Origin: Fermentimonas sp.
Lineage (GTDB): Bacteria > Bacteroidota > Bacteroidia > Bacteroidales > Dysgonomonadaceae
Direction: 5' to 3'
Length of the DNA stretch: 64,000 nt
Assembly: GCA_015478775.1 (NCBI GenBank)
Contig: JADMKP010000004.1
Coordinates: 95,816 to 159,815, forward strand
Positions 9,271 through 18,394 of this stretch are shown here, one piece after another; position 1 is the stretch's first letter, and each line of letters begins with the position of its first letter. A program made the position numbers and the translations under genes. The notes under the pieces were generated by a model that saw nothing but the letters and a program-made list of their open reading frames with translations, did not search any database and was not told where the DNA came from.

Positions 9271-10125
9271 ATGTATCAATCAAAAGAAGAATTAATTCTG
9301 ATTGTAGATAGTGGTGCAACCAAAGCCGACTGGTACCTGGTAAGCAGTAAAGAAATAGCTCATAATCTCAAAAGCAATGGAATTAGTCCAGTCTTCCAGA
9401 CTAAGGAGGAGATGGAGCATGAGATCAGAGAGAATATACTGCCTCTACTTAAAGAAGAATCTATTAAGGCTATTTACTTCTACGGTTCTGGATGCACCCC
9501 TGAAAATGTACCAATAGTGAAAGATGCGCTACATGCTTCATTTCCATTAGAAACTATTGAGGTATATAGCGACTTGATTGCAGCAGCTCATGCTCTATGT
9601 GGACGCCAAGCAGGAATTGCCTGCATATTAGGCACAGGCAGCAACTCATGCGAATGGGACGGCACAAAAGTGATAAAACAGGTCTCTCCACTCGGCTTTA
9701 TCTTAGGCGATGAAGGGAGTGGAGCTTCGTTGGGTAAGCAGTTGTTAAGCGATGCCCTGAAGGGACAGCTAACTGCAGGTTTGAAAGAGACATTACTCCA
9801 AGAATACCAGCTAACCCCTGCACTCGTGATTGAGAAAGTATACAGACAACAATTTCCCAGTCGTTTCCTTGCTAGCCTATCACCATTCATACTAAAGCAT
9901 ATTGATGACCCCACGATTAGTCGCCTTGTGCATCAGAGTTTTTCCGATTTCTTCGAAAGAAACGTTATGCAGTACGACTTTAAAAATAATAAGGTTAATT
10001 TTGTGGGATCAATCGCCTGGCACTATTCGTCAATTATAAAGGAAGTAGCGTTGAAAAAAGGAATTGAAATCGGCAACATAATTCAATCACCTATGGAGGG
10101 ATTAATCACTTATTATAACGCATAA
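9271..10125 (+). CDS. murK: MurK-type N-acetylmuramic acid / amino-sugar kinase (BadF/BadG ATPase family)
   Basis: About 284 residues with the ASKHA kinase motifs: phosphate-1 loop VDSGATKADW at the N terminus, phosphate-2 ILGTGSNS near residue 118, and LGDEGSGASLG with the adenosine-site glycines. The family contains GlcNAc kinases and the Tannerella MurNAc kinase MurK. Here it starts 16 bp after murT and is followed by murQ, so phosphorylation of imported MurNAc at O-6 is the likely main job, with GlcNAc a possible second substrate. It is cytoplasmic and has no signal sequence. Confidence 0.85.
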   Translation: MYQSKEELILIVDSGATKADWYLVSSKEIAHNLKSNGISPVFQTKEEMEHEIRENILPLLKEESIKAIYFYGSGCTPENVPIVKDALHASFPLETIEVYSDLIAAAHALCGRQAGIACILGTGSNSCEWDGTKVIKQVSPLGFILGDEGSGASLGKQLLSDALKGQLTAGLKETLLQEYQLTPALVIEKVYRQQFPSRFLASLSPFILKHIDDPTISRLVHQSFSDFFERNVMQYDFKNNKVNFVGSIAWHYSSIIKEVALKKGIEIGNIIQSPMEGLITYYNA

Positions 10126-10201
10126 TATGCACATATGCAGTTAATACTTCATAGATAAAACATCAAATCAATTTTCACATTTGTAAATAAACACATTAAT
10201 T

Positions 10202-11020
10202 ATGAGTTTTATTAAAGTTACCGAACAGTCGTCATTGTATGATGATCTAGATAAAAAATCAGTCTTCGACATACTCAGCGAGATCAACAAGGAGGATCAA
10301 AAAGTAGCGGATGCCGTGCAAAAGACTATTCCCGAAATCGAAAAACTGGTAACGGGAATTGTGGAGCGAATGCTACGAGGGGGCCGACTTTTCTACGTAG
10401 GAGCAGGTACAAGCGGCCGACTTGGCGTGCTTGATGCTTCCGAGATTCCTCCCACTTTTGGGATGCCTGACACTTACATCATAGGTTTGATAGCAGGTGG
10501 TGATATGGCTTTGCGAAACCCAGTGGAAGCAGCTGAAGATAATTTGGAGAAAGGTTGGGAGGATCTCATGGTTTATAAGATAAATCAAAACGATGTTCTT
10601 GTGGGCATTGCTGCCTCGGGCACCACTCCCTACGTTATTGGTGCACTACGTAACGCACGAGAAAGAGGAATCCTCACTGCAGCCATCAGTTGTAACCCCA
10701 ATTCACCAGTGGCAATGGAAGCTGAAATAAAAATAGAACCGATTGTTGGACCGGAATACGTAACTGGTAGTACCCGAATGAAGGCAGGCACAGCACAAAA
10801 ACTTGTACTTAATATGATTACAACCAGCACCATGATTAAGCTGGGCAGGGTAAAAGGCAACCGCATGGTTAATATGCAACTCACAAACCAAAAGCTAGTG
10901 GATAGGGGTACGCGCATGATTGTGGAAGAATTGGGTTTATCATATGAACAGGCAAAGAACCTGTTATTGCTCAACGGATCGGTTAAAAATGCTATCGACA
11001 GTTACAATAAATTGATTTGA
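10202..11020 (+). CDS. murQ: N-acetylmuramic acid 6-phosphate etherase MurQ
   Basis: A full-length 272-residue SIS-domain etherase. Recognisable blocks are VTEQSSLYDDLD at the N terminus, YVGAGTSGRLGVLDASE (phosphosugar binding), GGDMALRNPVEAAED with the catalytic region, GIAASGTTPYV, and GPEYVTGSTRMKAGTAQKLVLN. MurQ cleaves the D-lactyl ether of MurNAc-6-P to give GlcNAc-6-P and D-lactate. It is the last gene of the + operon, with 76 bp to murK and its own upstream AT-rich gap. No murR-type regulator is visible nearby. Confidence 0.96.
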   Translation: MSFIKVTEQSSLYDDLDKKSVFDILSEINKEDQKVADAVQKTIPEIEKLVTGIVERMLRGGRLFYVGAGTSGRLGVLDASEIPPTFGMPDTYIIGLIAGGDMALRNPVEAAEDNLEKGWEDLMVYKINQNDVLVGIAASGTTPYVIGALRNARERGILTAAISCNPNSPVAMEAEIKIEPIVGPEYVTGSTRMKAGTAQKLVLNMITTSTMIKLGRVKGNRMVNMQLTNQKLVDRGTRMIVEELGLSYEQAKNLLLLNGSVKNAIDSYNKLI

Positions 11021-11064
11021 TATGTGATTGCTTTCTGATTAATAGTTTTTAATTGAAAAACATA

Positions 11065-11072
11065 TATCTTTG
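11065..11072 (+). promoter_or_regulatory. Bacteroidetes -7 promoter box for the porin gene
   Basis: TATCTTTG fits the TAnnTTTG primary-sigma -7 consensus and lies 37 bp before the porin ATG, in the 89-bp gap after murQ. No clear -33 TTTG was identified. Confidence 0.55.
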
Positions 11073-11109
11073 CTTTTATAACCATTTTTATTCATAAACA
11101 ACTTTTTCT

Positions 11110-12393
11110 ATGAAGAAATTTATCCTAGTAATATTATTAGCAACTTTGTTAACACCATATCAACTACATGCTCAGCTTGAAGAGAAAGGTGGAGAATTTT
11201 CAATAGACATCAATCTGCGTCCCCGATTAGAGTATCGTAATGGTTACAACCAGCCTCGTTTGGAATCAGATAAACCTTCGGCGTTTATTTCAAATCGTGC
11301 ACGCTTAGGTATTAATTTTGATAATGGTTTTTTATCTGCACGTATGGCAGCACAAGATATTTCATTATGGGGACAGAAGCCTCAAAATGATAATGAAGGT
11401 AACAGATTTACCTTAAATGAAGCCTGGGCACAAATTACACATAATGAGTTTTTTGTGAAAGTAGGTAGACAATCTCTAAATTATGATGATGGCAGAATTT
11501 TATCGGTCTCAAATTGGACTCCTACAGGAATATGGCACGATGCTCTTAAACTAGGTTATGAAAACGAACTAAATACTCTACATTTAATCTTGGCTTATAA
11601 CCAATCTAGAGAAGTCACAAACTCTGGCACATTCTATTTTCCTATAGGACAGCCTTATCAGAATATGCAAACGATATGGTATCAGTACCATAATCAAACT
11701 GGCTTTAGTGCATCAGCTCTTTTTATAAATCTTGGGTTTGAAACTGGCGATCCTACTGCTGATGCTCTAATTTCGGATAAAGAGTACTTACAAACTATGG
11801 GTACAAATATTGGATATAAAAACAACCTTTGGAATATAATGGGTACTGCCTACTACCAAATGGGTAAGAATGCTAACAGACAAGACGTCAGTGCTTATAT
11901 GCTTGCTCTACGTGGAGGTTATAAAATAGCCCCAGTGTTCTCTGTATATAGTGGAACAGAGTTTCATCCTGGACAGGATTCCGACTCGGATATAAAGTCA
12001 TATATGGATTTACTTTACAGATCAAATCACACCTTTATGGGTGCAATGGACTACTTCAAAGGGAACGATTACTATGGCGTTTTCCATAAATACTTAGGAT
12101 TTAAATGGAATGCTAGCAAAAAACTTGAATTAGATTTAAGCTATCATCATTTCAATTCTGATAAATATATTGAAGTTTCGGGAAATGATAAAAAGAATTT
12201 AGGCTCAGAAATAGATTTCAAATTCACCTACCCTATTCGAAAATACATTGTATTTGAAGGAGGTTACTCATTTATGCTAGCTACAGATGCTATGCCTATA
12301 GCAAAAGGCAGACCAGGAAACCCAGATTCATGGCAGGATTGGGCATATATAAGTCTTACTATTAATCCGACTATCTTCAGCGGGAAATTCTAG
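11110..12393 (+). CDS. Outer-membrane beta-barrel porin, alginate-export (Alginate_exp) family
   Basis: A 427-residue protein with a signal peptide ending YQLHAQ, then alternating amphipathic strands rich in aromatic residues, including RPRLEYRNGYNQPR, FISNRARLGINF, VKVGRQSLNYDDGRILS and a C-terminal strand ending in Phe. This matches the Alginate_exp/OprD-like barrel family. The family name does not fix the substrate; such porins pass diverse anionic or sugar substrates. It stands alone with its own promoter, is followed by a bidirectional terminator, and faces the redox gene cluster convergently. Association with that cluster is a guess. Confidence 0.8.
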   Translation: MKKFILVILLATLLTPYQLHAQLEEKGGEFSIDINLRPRLEYRNGYNQPRLESDKPSAFISNRARLGINFDNGFLSARMAAQDISLWGQKPQNDNEGNRFTLNEAWAQITHNEFFVKVGRQSLNYDDGRILSVSNWTPTGIWHDALKLGYENELNTLHLILAYNQSREVTNSGTFYFPIGQPYQNMQTIWYQYHNQTGFSASALFINLGFETGDPTADALISDKEYLQTMGTNIGYKNNLWNIMGTAYYQMGKNANRQDVSAYMLALRGGYKIAPVFSVYSGTEFHPGQDSDSDIKSYMDLLYRSNHTFMGAMDYFKGNDYYGVFHKYLGFKWNASKKLELDLSYHHFNSDKYIEVSGNDKKNLGSEIDFKFTYPIRKYIVFEGGYSFMLATDAMPIAKGRPGNPDSWQDWAYISLTINPTIFSGKF

Positions 12394-12449
12394 ACTTACT
12401 CAATTTATACTTTTACTTTAACACTCTCCTATACTTTAGCCCTCTCCTA

Positions 12450-12500
12450 AAAATAAGTGACTCCATAATATCTCTTTTGAATTATGGAGTCACTTATTTT
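12450..12500. terminator. Bidirectional intrinsic terminator, perfect 20-bp stem
   Basis: Bases 12450-12469 are the exact reverse complement of 12481-12500, with an 11-base loop. A-runs and T-runs flank both sides. It sits between the convergent ends of the porin (+) and the Gfo/Idh gene (-), so it can stop transcription from both. Confidence 0.9.
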
Positions 12501-12513
12501 GGAGCTTTTTAAA

Positions 12514-13512
12514 TTATAATTTTCCTAATATTTTATCCATTATATAATTAGTTCGAATTGCAGTTGCTCCTGTACTAACAGGAATTTCCTCTATACTAAC
12601 AGGGGCTTCTCCCTTATCATTCAGGTAATTTACAATATTTTGAATTAAATAGAATTGTATATTCTCAGGATTTTCTAATAAGAACTCTTGCTTATCGTTT
12701 GAAGTTTCTAGTTCAATTGGAGAAAAATTAAAGGTAGAGAAAGTCAGTTTACCTTTTGTCCCCACAATAGTGATTTGGTCTAAACGTGTATTTTTTGGAG
12801 CTACGAAAGTCCAGCTTCCACTACCAACCACTCCATTCTTAAAACGGAATGTAGTAGACACAGTATCTTCCACATCATATAAACCAGCAGTGTTATGAGT
12901 GAATCCATAAACGTCTTCAATTTCACCAAAAATAAAATCTAAAAGATCTAATTGATGCGAAGCTAGATCATAAAAATATCCAGCACCTGCAATTTCTTTT
13001 TTAACCCTCCAAGGCAAATTATCACTATTATAATCTGTAGCATAAGGAGGTATGGCAAAACCTATTTGTACTGTTGAAATGTCTCCTAGCTTGCCACTAT
13101 CTATGAGTTGTTTCACTTTTAAAAAATAGGGCAAAGTTCGACGATAATAAGCAACAAAACATGGAATACCGGTCTCTTCGGATACTTTATTTATCTCTAC
13201 ACATTCGTCATAGGATGCTGCCATAGGCTTTTCTATATAGACAGGCTTACCTGCCTTCATTGCTGCAATTGCATATTTATAATGTGACCCTGGAGGTGTG
13301 GCTATATAAACAGCATTTACATCATTATCATTAATTAAATTATTTGCATTATCATACCATTTTTTAATATTATGACGAATAGCATAATCCCTTGCTTTCT
13401 CTTTATTACGACGCATCACTGCAACAATTTCTGAGCCATCAACTTTATTAAAGGCTGGTCCACTTTTCTTTTCTGTTACCGACCCACAACCAATAAATCC
13501 CCATCGTATCAT
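12514..13512 (-). CDS. Gfo/Idh/MocA family NAD(P)-dependent oxidoreductase, cytoplasmic
   Basis: About 332 residues with an N-terminal Rossmann fold (WGFIGCGSVTEKK), the family signature YIEKPMAAS with its catalytic Lys, and a C-terminal alpha/beta substrate domain with YDLASHQLDLLDFIFG, where the His is the usual proton-relay residue. No signal peptide, unlike the second family member at 16954-18330. The family oxidises or reduces sugar hydroxyls or carbonyls, often interconverting keto-sugars. The gene follows ccsBA by 25 bp and is probably co-transcribed with it. A cytoplasmic step after import of a product made by the exported enzymes is an inference. Confidence 0.88.
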   Translation of the reverse strand: MIRWGFIGCGSVTEKKSGPAFNKVDGSEIVAVMRRNKEKARDYAIRHNIKKWYDNANNLINDNDVNAVYIATPPGSHYKYAIAAMKAGKPVYIEKPMAASYDECVEINKVSEETGIPCFVAYYRRTLPYFLKVKQLIDSGKLGDISTVQIGFAIPPYATDYNSDNLPWRVKKEIAGAGYFYDLASHQLDLLDFIFGEIEDVYGFTHNTAGLYDVEDTVSTTFRFKNGVVGSGSWTFVAPKNTRLDQITIVGTKGKLTFSTFNFSPIELETSNDKQEFLLENPENIQFYLIQNIVNYLNDKGEAPVSIEEIPVSTGATAIRTNYIMDKILGKL

Positions 13513-13537
13513 AAATACTCGTTTTTATTTTTCACAA

Positions 13538-15886
13538 CTAATCCTTTTTGATTCTTGCATATGAGATATATCCCAAAAGTGCAAAAGCAATAAATGCAAT
13601 TAAAATGTATATTAATATAGAAGCCGTACTGTCCATCTGACCATAAGAGTGCATTCCACTAAAGAAATAATTTACACCTAAGTATGTCATTAAAACAGTA
13701 GAAAATGCATAAACCGAAAGAAGATTAAATAACCAACTGTTATTCCATTTCTTTACAAGATGAATATGAGTTACAATTGAATATACTACAACAGTAATTA
13801 GAGCCCAGGTCTCTTTTGGATCCCAACCCCAATATCTGCCCCAAGATTCATTGGCCCAAACTGCACCTAAAAATGTTCCTATTGTCATAAGGGCAAGTCC
13901 AATCAACATAGACATATTATTTATTATAGTCAACTCTTTAATTCGATATGCTAATAACGTACTTTTTTTTGCAAATGAAATTGTGAAAAGATTCGTAATT
14001 CCAATTAAGAAGCTAATTCCAAAAAAACCATAAGCAGCAACAATAACTGCAACATGAAACATGAGCCAAGGCGACTTAAGCACGGGAACCAGGGTATTAA
14101 TTTGTGGATCCATCCAATTAAGGCTAGAAACGAATAGTATTACTCCACCAAATAAAGTGGCAAGTGCAAGTGTTATTGTACTTTTTCTTCCAAAAATAAA
14201 ACCCGCCAAAACGGTAGCCCAAGCAACATAAACCATTGTTTCATATGAATTACTCCATGGAGCATATCCAGAAATATACCATCGCATACCCATTCCTACC
14301 ATATGATATACAAAAGAAAGGATAATTCCTGCTATCAAAAAAATGGATATATTTCTCATCCATTTCTGTTTACGAAACAACTGAATAAAAGAAAAAATTA
14401 AAAGCAACCCACCAAATATAAAATAACCAAGCTTATTGCTATTAAAAATATTCATTTGGTTATATATTAGTTCTGCTTTTAATTTATTTGTATTTATAAG
14501 ATTTGCTCTATCATTTTCTATTTGATATCTAGCTATTATCTTCAATGCCTCATCAGCCTTTACCCAATCGTCACTTTTCAATGCATAATTAACCTCTGTC
14601 AAATAGTTATTGAACAATTGCAAACTATCTTCATTAGGTGGTATCCACGAATGTGTATCATCTGTCGGATCTGGAAAAACTCCAGGCATAGAATGAGACA
14701 TAAGCATATAAAAAATATTAATCTGCTCATCAAGTTTAATTAAATCTTTATCAGCAGCAGTTAGCTCACCATTAGGCTTGTGATAGATCTCTTGCAACTG
14801 TGGCAATAATCTATAATTACCTTGATTATCAAAATACCTGTGATATGATACATGCTCATCATTTACAGCAATAAATGGAATTTGCATCCATATTTGAGGA
14901 GTAGCAAGCACACTAAGCATAAATTGATCTGAATTAAGATTATAGATTGTAGTTTCTTTATGTAACTTGCGTAAGATCTCAGATGAGAAAGTATTCATAG
15001 GCATTACCCTACCTTTAAATTGTACCGACAATGCTCCAAATCGTTCGGCATGAATTTGATTAATCTTATTCTGTTCTACAGATACAGTTATTAAGCTTTC
15101 TTGTCCAATACCTTTAAAAGGCATTAGTAGAAATATTAGTAATACCGTAATTATCTTTGATGCTTCTCTAACTTCTTTCAAATCTCTTCCTAATTTGCGA
15201 AATCTGGAATTGGGCATAAAAAACATAAAAAGAAATCCTACTAACAATAATGTGTAACCTAAATATGTAATTGTACGACCAGCAATATCTCTGTTGACAG
15301 ATAAAATTGTTCCCAACTCATCCTGATCATATGATGCCTGAAAGAAACGATATCCTTTCATATCAAGTACATTATTCATATATATAGAAGCTTCAATTAC
15401 TTTGTCATCCACGTGTACTAAAAGATCGCTTTCGTAGGAAGAGGGGCTTTGAGATCCTGGATATCTATTCAATCTAAAATCGACTAACTCAAGCTCAAAC
15501 GGCAATATTTCAGTTTTCATGCCTTTTGATGTGTGCATTACCATCTTATTGGATTTTTCTCCTTCACGTATATGTATTTGACCCTCTTTACCAAACAAAA
15601 AGGTTGTAAGTGCCCCACCTAATATGACAATAAGCGATATGTGTATTACTACCATTGTCCACTTCTTTTTTGTAATATATTTGCTGTTAAAAAGAATAAG
15701 TATAAAATTAACCACTAACAGTAATTGAAGAAAAATAAAAAAGGGAGAATAATAAATTAGCATTTTTGCGGCTTCTGTGCCAACTATACTTTCAACAAAT
15801 GTAGCAGATGCTAGTCCAATTGCATAGAATAACATCAATATAATAGAACCTCTATAAGAGGCTAAGAAAATATAAAATCGTTCCAT
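13538..15886 (-). CDS. ccsBA: Fused CcsBA (ResB-ResC) cytochrome c haem-ligation protein
   Basis: A 782-residue integral membrane protein. The N-terminal third is ResB/CcsB-like (several membrane segments, then a periplasmic part). A periplasmic middle section (about 270-480) carries SVQFKGRVMPMNTFSSEILRK. The C-terminal third is CcsA with the tryptophan-rich haem-binding WWD-type motif WGRYWGWDPKETWAL and flanking histidine-bearing helices. System II proteins of this kind move haem outward and attach it to CXXCH motifs. The only c-type cytochrome in the window is the tetraheme fusion at 18395-19969, which this protein probably matures. It has its own -7 box at 15916-15923. Confidence 0.93.
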   Translation of the reverse strand: MERFYIFLASYRGSIILMLFYAIGLASATFVESIVGTEAAKMLIYYSPFFIFLQLLLVVNFILILFNSKYITKKKWTMVVIHISLIVILGGALTTFLFGKEGQIHIREGEKSNKMVMHTSKGMKTEILPFELELVDFRLNRYPGSQSPSSYESDLLVHVDDKVIEASIYMNNVLDMKGYRFFQASYDQDELGTILSVNRDIAGRTITYLGYTLLLVGFLFMFFMPNSRFRKLGRDLKEVREASKIITVLLIFLLMPFKGIGQESLITVSVEQNKINQIHAERFGALSVQFKGRVMPMNTFSSEILRKLHKETTIYNLNSDQFMLSVLATPQIWMQIPFIAVNDEHVSYHRYFDNQGNYRLLPQLQEIYHKPNGELTAADKDLIKLDEQINIFYMLMSHSMPGVFPDPTDDTHSWIPPNEDSLQLFNNYLTEVNYALKSDDWVKADEALKIIARYQIENDRANLINTNKLKAELIYNQMNIFNSNKLGYFIFGGLLLIFSFIQLFRKQKWMRNISIFLIAGIILSFVYHMVGMGMRWYISGYAPWSNSYETMVYVAWATVLAGFIFGRKSTITLALATLFGGVILFVSSLNWMDPQINTLVPVLKSPWLMFHVAVIVAAYGFFGISFLIGITNLFTISFAKKSTLLAYRIKELTIINNMSMLIGLALMTIGTFLGAVWANESWGRYWGWDPKETWALITVVVYSIVTHIHLVKKWNNSWLFNLLSVYAFSTVLMTYLGVNYFFSGMHSYGQMDSTASILIYILIAFIAFALLGYISYARIKKD

Positions 15887-15915
15887 CTACAATAAAAATA
15901 AAAAATTATTTGGCA

Positions 15916-15923
15916 CAAAGATA
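15916..15923 (-). promoter_or_regulatory. -7 promoter box for ccsBA
   Basis: On the minus strand this reads TATCTTTG, the TAnnTTTG consensus, 30 bp before the ccsBA ATG. A terminator-like hairpin lies just upstream, so ccsBA and the next Gfo/Idh gene form their own transcript. Confidence 0.6.
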
Positions 15924-15928
15924 TAGAA

Positions 15929-15969
15929 AAATGGGTAAGAGTAACTTATAAAAGCCATCTTACCCATTT
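15929..15969 (-). terminator. Intrinsic terminator after the TIM-barrel gene
   Basis: A perfect 12-bp stem (15929-15940 with 15958-15969) and a 17-base loop. On the minus strand it is followed by a T-run. It separates the cytochrome/Gfo/TIM-barrel transcript from ccsBA. Confidence 0.75.
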
Positions 15970-16032
15970 AAAATATTATAGAGAAACAGAATCTTCTTAA
16001 GTTTCTACAAAACCATCTTCAACAAGATGGCA

Positions 16033-16947
16033 TTATGCTTCTTCCCATTGCTTACGTAAAAGCTCTAGAGCTGCTGGTACTACCACCTCACGATCGCCCT
16101 GACTACCACATTCAAAACTCACATACTTATCATATCCAAGCTTCTTTAGGGCTTTAAAGCCATCTACATAGTAATCTGCTTCACCATCTTCACCAGGCAT
16201 GCTACGACGTTTTCTACTTGCCATATGCACGTGTTGCAAGTGCTTACCTGCCGAAATAAAGGCTGCATAATCTGATGTTTCTTCCCAAGTCATATGCCAG
16301 AAATCACCCAAGAGAGTAACTCCCGGATTGTTTATATCACGGCATATTGAAGCTGCATCAGCTACTTGACGAAGATAAAAAGCTTCTTTCCTATTCAGAG
16401 GCTCTAAAATAACCGTAGTGCCATGCTGATGAGCTAAAGTTCCCATTTCATCAAATTGCTCACACAAGAAGTCTCGTGTCTCCTGGGTATGAGGCATAAC
16501 CGGAACCTGATGATTAAATGCAGGTACGATTATAACACCCGTCGACCCTACTTCACCTGCAGCAATAATTAGCTGAGTCATACTGTCAATACATTGTTTA
16601 CGAATTTCTGGATCAGTAGAAAGTATAAATCCATCAAATCCTGCACATACGGCACTCATTTTTATGTCTCTGCCCCTCAGTGCTTCTATATATTCACTCT
16701 TTCTTTCCAGCAGAGGTTTTCCATGAGGTTCAAAACCAACAACTCCATGCTCCTCCATGAAGTCGAACTTCTCATTTAGATTAGCACCAGGTGCTGTACC
16801 CTCCTGAAATGAAATATTCAGTTTAACGTCTTTAGAGGAATTATTATCTTTTGATCCAGCAGATGCAAATGAGTTGCATCCTCCTATAACAATAGCAGCT
16901 GAACCCGCTATTGACGATTTAAGAAAATTTCTTCTATCAAATTTCAT
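16033..16947 (-). CDS. Tat-exported sugar phosphate isomerase/epimerase-like TIM-barrel protein
   Basis: About 304 residues. The N terminus has the twin-arginine motif DRRNFLK and then a lipobox-like IGGC, so it is probably a Tat-exported lipoprotein. The rest is an AP-endonuclease-2/xylose-isomerase-like barrel with the metal-ligand pattern of hydroxypyruvate isomerase and ketose epimerases: VILEPLNR, GDFWHM, LQHVHMASR and SFECG supply Glu, Asp/His, His and Glu. It starts 6 bp after the Tat-exported Gfo/Idh gene, so the two act in the same compartment and probably on the same sugar. The reaction is not known; isomerisation or elimination of a keto-sugar is a plausible inference. Confidence 0.87.
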   Translation of the reverse strand: MKFDRRNFLKSSIAGSAAIVIGGCNSFASAGSKDNNSSKDVKLNISFQEGTAPGANLNEKFDFMEEHGVVGFEPHGKPLLERKSEYIEALRGRDIKMSAVCAGFDGFILSTDPEIRKQCIDSMTQLIIAAGEVGSTGVIIVPAFNHQVPVMPHTQETRDFLCEQFDEMGTLAHQHGTTVILEPLNRKEAFYLRQVADAASICRDINNPGVTLLGDFWHMTWEETSDYAAFISAGKHLQHVHMASRKRRSMPGEDGEADYYVDGFKALKKLGYDKYVSFECGSQGDREVVVPAALELLRKQWEEA

Positions 16948-16953
16948 AATATG

Positions 16954-18330
16954 TTATCTTTGACCTGAACCAGGTACTGGAGTAGTATATCCTGACATAT
17001 CCATCTTTCCGATGTTAAGATCTGCCGGTGTATAATCAAGTGGAGAAGCTGTCATTGCATCCCATGTAGTCTCTTGACCTGTGTATGATGACTCTCTTCC
17101 CATTATTGCTGCTAGGTTAGAAATAGCAGTCTCAGAAGCCTGTTCAATTGGCTTATTTGCGCGAATGCAGTTTACCATGTTTACATGTTCAAGTGTATAT
17201 GGGTCGGTCTGTTTGAAGTTGGTCTTTTCAGCATCATGATCATATTCCCATACAACATTTCCTGCAAGATCTTTTATGACATGACCACCATTTGATGACC
17301 ACGAACCACGAGTTCCCTGAATAAATTCACTTACGTTATTTGCACAACCATCAATCTGACGGCACATACTATGTAAATGAATTCCATTTTCCATTGTGAA
17401 ATCAATACTGAAATTGTCATATTGATCACCTGTTACACGACGTTGACGTGAACCAAAGCCAACAGCACTAACTGGTTTAAGTCCTGAAAACCATGTAAAG
17501 ACATCAATATTATGAACATGTTGCTCAACAATATGATCTCCAGACAGCCATTTCCAGTTTACCCAGTCGCGTACCATAAATTCAAAATCGTTCCATTGAG
17601 GTTGACGATCGCGATACCACAACATACTCTGATTCCAATAAACAGCTCCTCCTGTTATTTCTCCAATTGCACCATTCATTATTTGTTGGAATGATTCAAC
17701 ATAGCTACGTTGATGATGACGTTGTGTTCCTGTAACAACTGTTAGATTTTTTGCCTGTGCCTGTTTTGCGGCAGCAACAATTGTACGATAACCTACAGAA
17801 TCAACACATATTGGTTTCTCGAGGAAACAGTGCTTATTCTTTTCTACGGCATATTTAAAATGCTCTGCACGGAAAAACGGAGGAGTACAATCTATTAGTA
17901 CGTCAATACCACTATCTATAACTTGTTTGTATGCGTCTAAGCCTACAAAACGCATTGATTCTGGAATATCTATGCTCTTATCTGTTTTCAAGCTATTTGC
18001 AAGACCATCTACTCTATCTTGAAATACATCTCCTAATGCAACTATAGTAACTCCATTGGCTGCATTAAGAAAATTGATTGCTGCGCCAGAGCCTCTGCCT
18101 CCACAACCAACAACACCTGCTTTTAGTTCTTTTCCATCCGTAGCTAAATCGGGAAGTTCTGGGATATAATAAGTCCCCGATTCTCTTAAAGGTACAACAG
18201 CACCATTTTTTTTATTTGTATCACTACATGACGACAGCAAGCCTGCCGATCCTGTGCCAATTACTCCTACAGCCCCTGCTACGGCAGAAGTTTTCAGGAA
18301 TGATCTTCTGGTTAAATTGTTTTCTTTCAT
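16954..18330 (-). CDS. Tat-exported Gfo/Idh/MocA oxidoreductase (lipoprotein)
   Basis: About 458 residues. It opens with the Tat motif TRRSFLK, a hydrophobic stretch and a lipobox LLSSC, predicting a folded, cofactor-loaded lipoprotein in the periplasm. A Rossmann motif GVVGCGGRGSG follows, then the family signature CFLEKPIC, and a C-terminal substrate domain with WKWLSGDHIVEQHVHNIDV where the usual His-rich active site lies. Periplasmic members of this family keep NAD tightly bound and oxidise sugar hydroxyls to keto-sugars. It sits between the multiheme cytochrome fusion and the TIM-barrel protein, which suggests joint action. Confidence 0.9.
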   Translation of the reverse strand: MKENNLTRRSFLKTSAVAGAVGVIGTGSAGLLSSCSDTNKKNGAVVPLRESGTYYIPELPDLATDGKELKAGVVGCGGRGSGAAINFLNAANGVTIVALGDVFQDRVDGLANSLKTDKSIDIPESMRFVGLDAYKQVIDSGIDVLIDCTPPFFRAEHFKYAVEKNKHCFLEKPICVDSVGYRTIVAAAKQAQAKNLTVVTGTQRHHQRSYVESFQQIMNGAIGEITGGAVYWNQSMLWYRDRQPQWNDFEFMVRDWVNWKWLSGDHIVEQHVHNIDVFTWFSGLKPVSAVGFGSRQRRVTGDQYDNFSIDFTMENGIHLHSMCRQIDGCANNVSEFIQGTRGSWSSNGGHVIKDLAGNVVWEYDHDAEKTNFKQTDPYTLEHVNMVNCIRANKPIEQASETAISNLAAIMGRESSYTGQETTWDAMTASPLDYTPADLNIGKMDMSGYTTPVPGSGQR

Positions 18331-18394
18331 TTGAATTAATATTTAAAAGTCCGTAATTATTTGGTAATTTACTTGTCTAATTTACAAAATAGTG

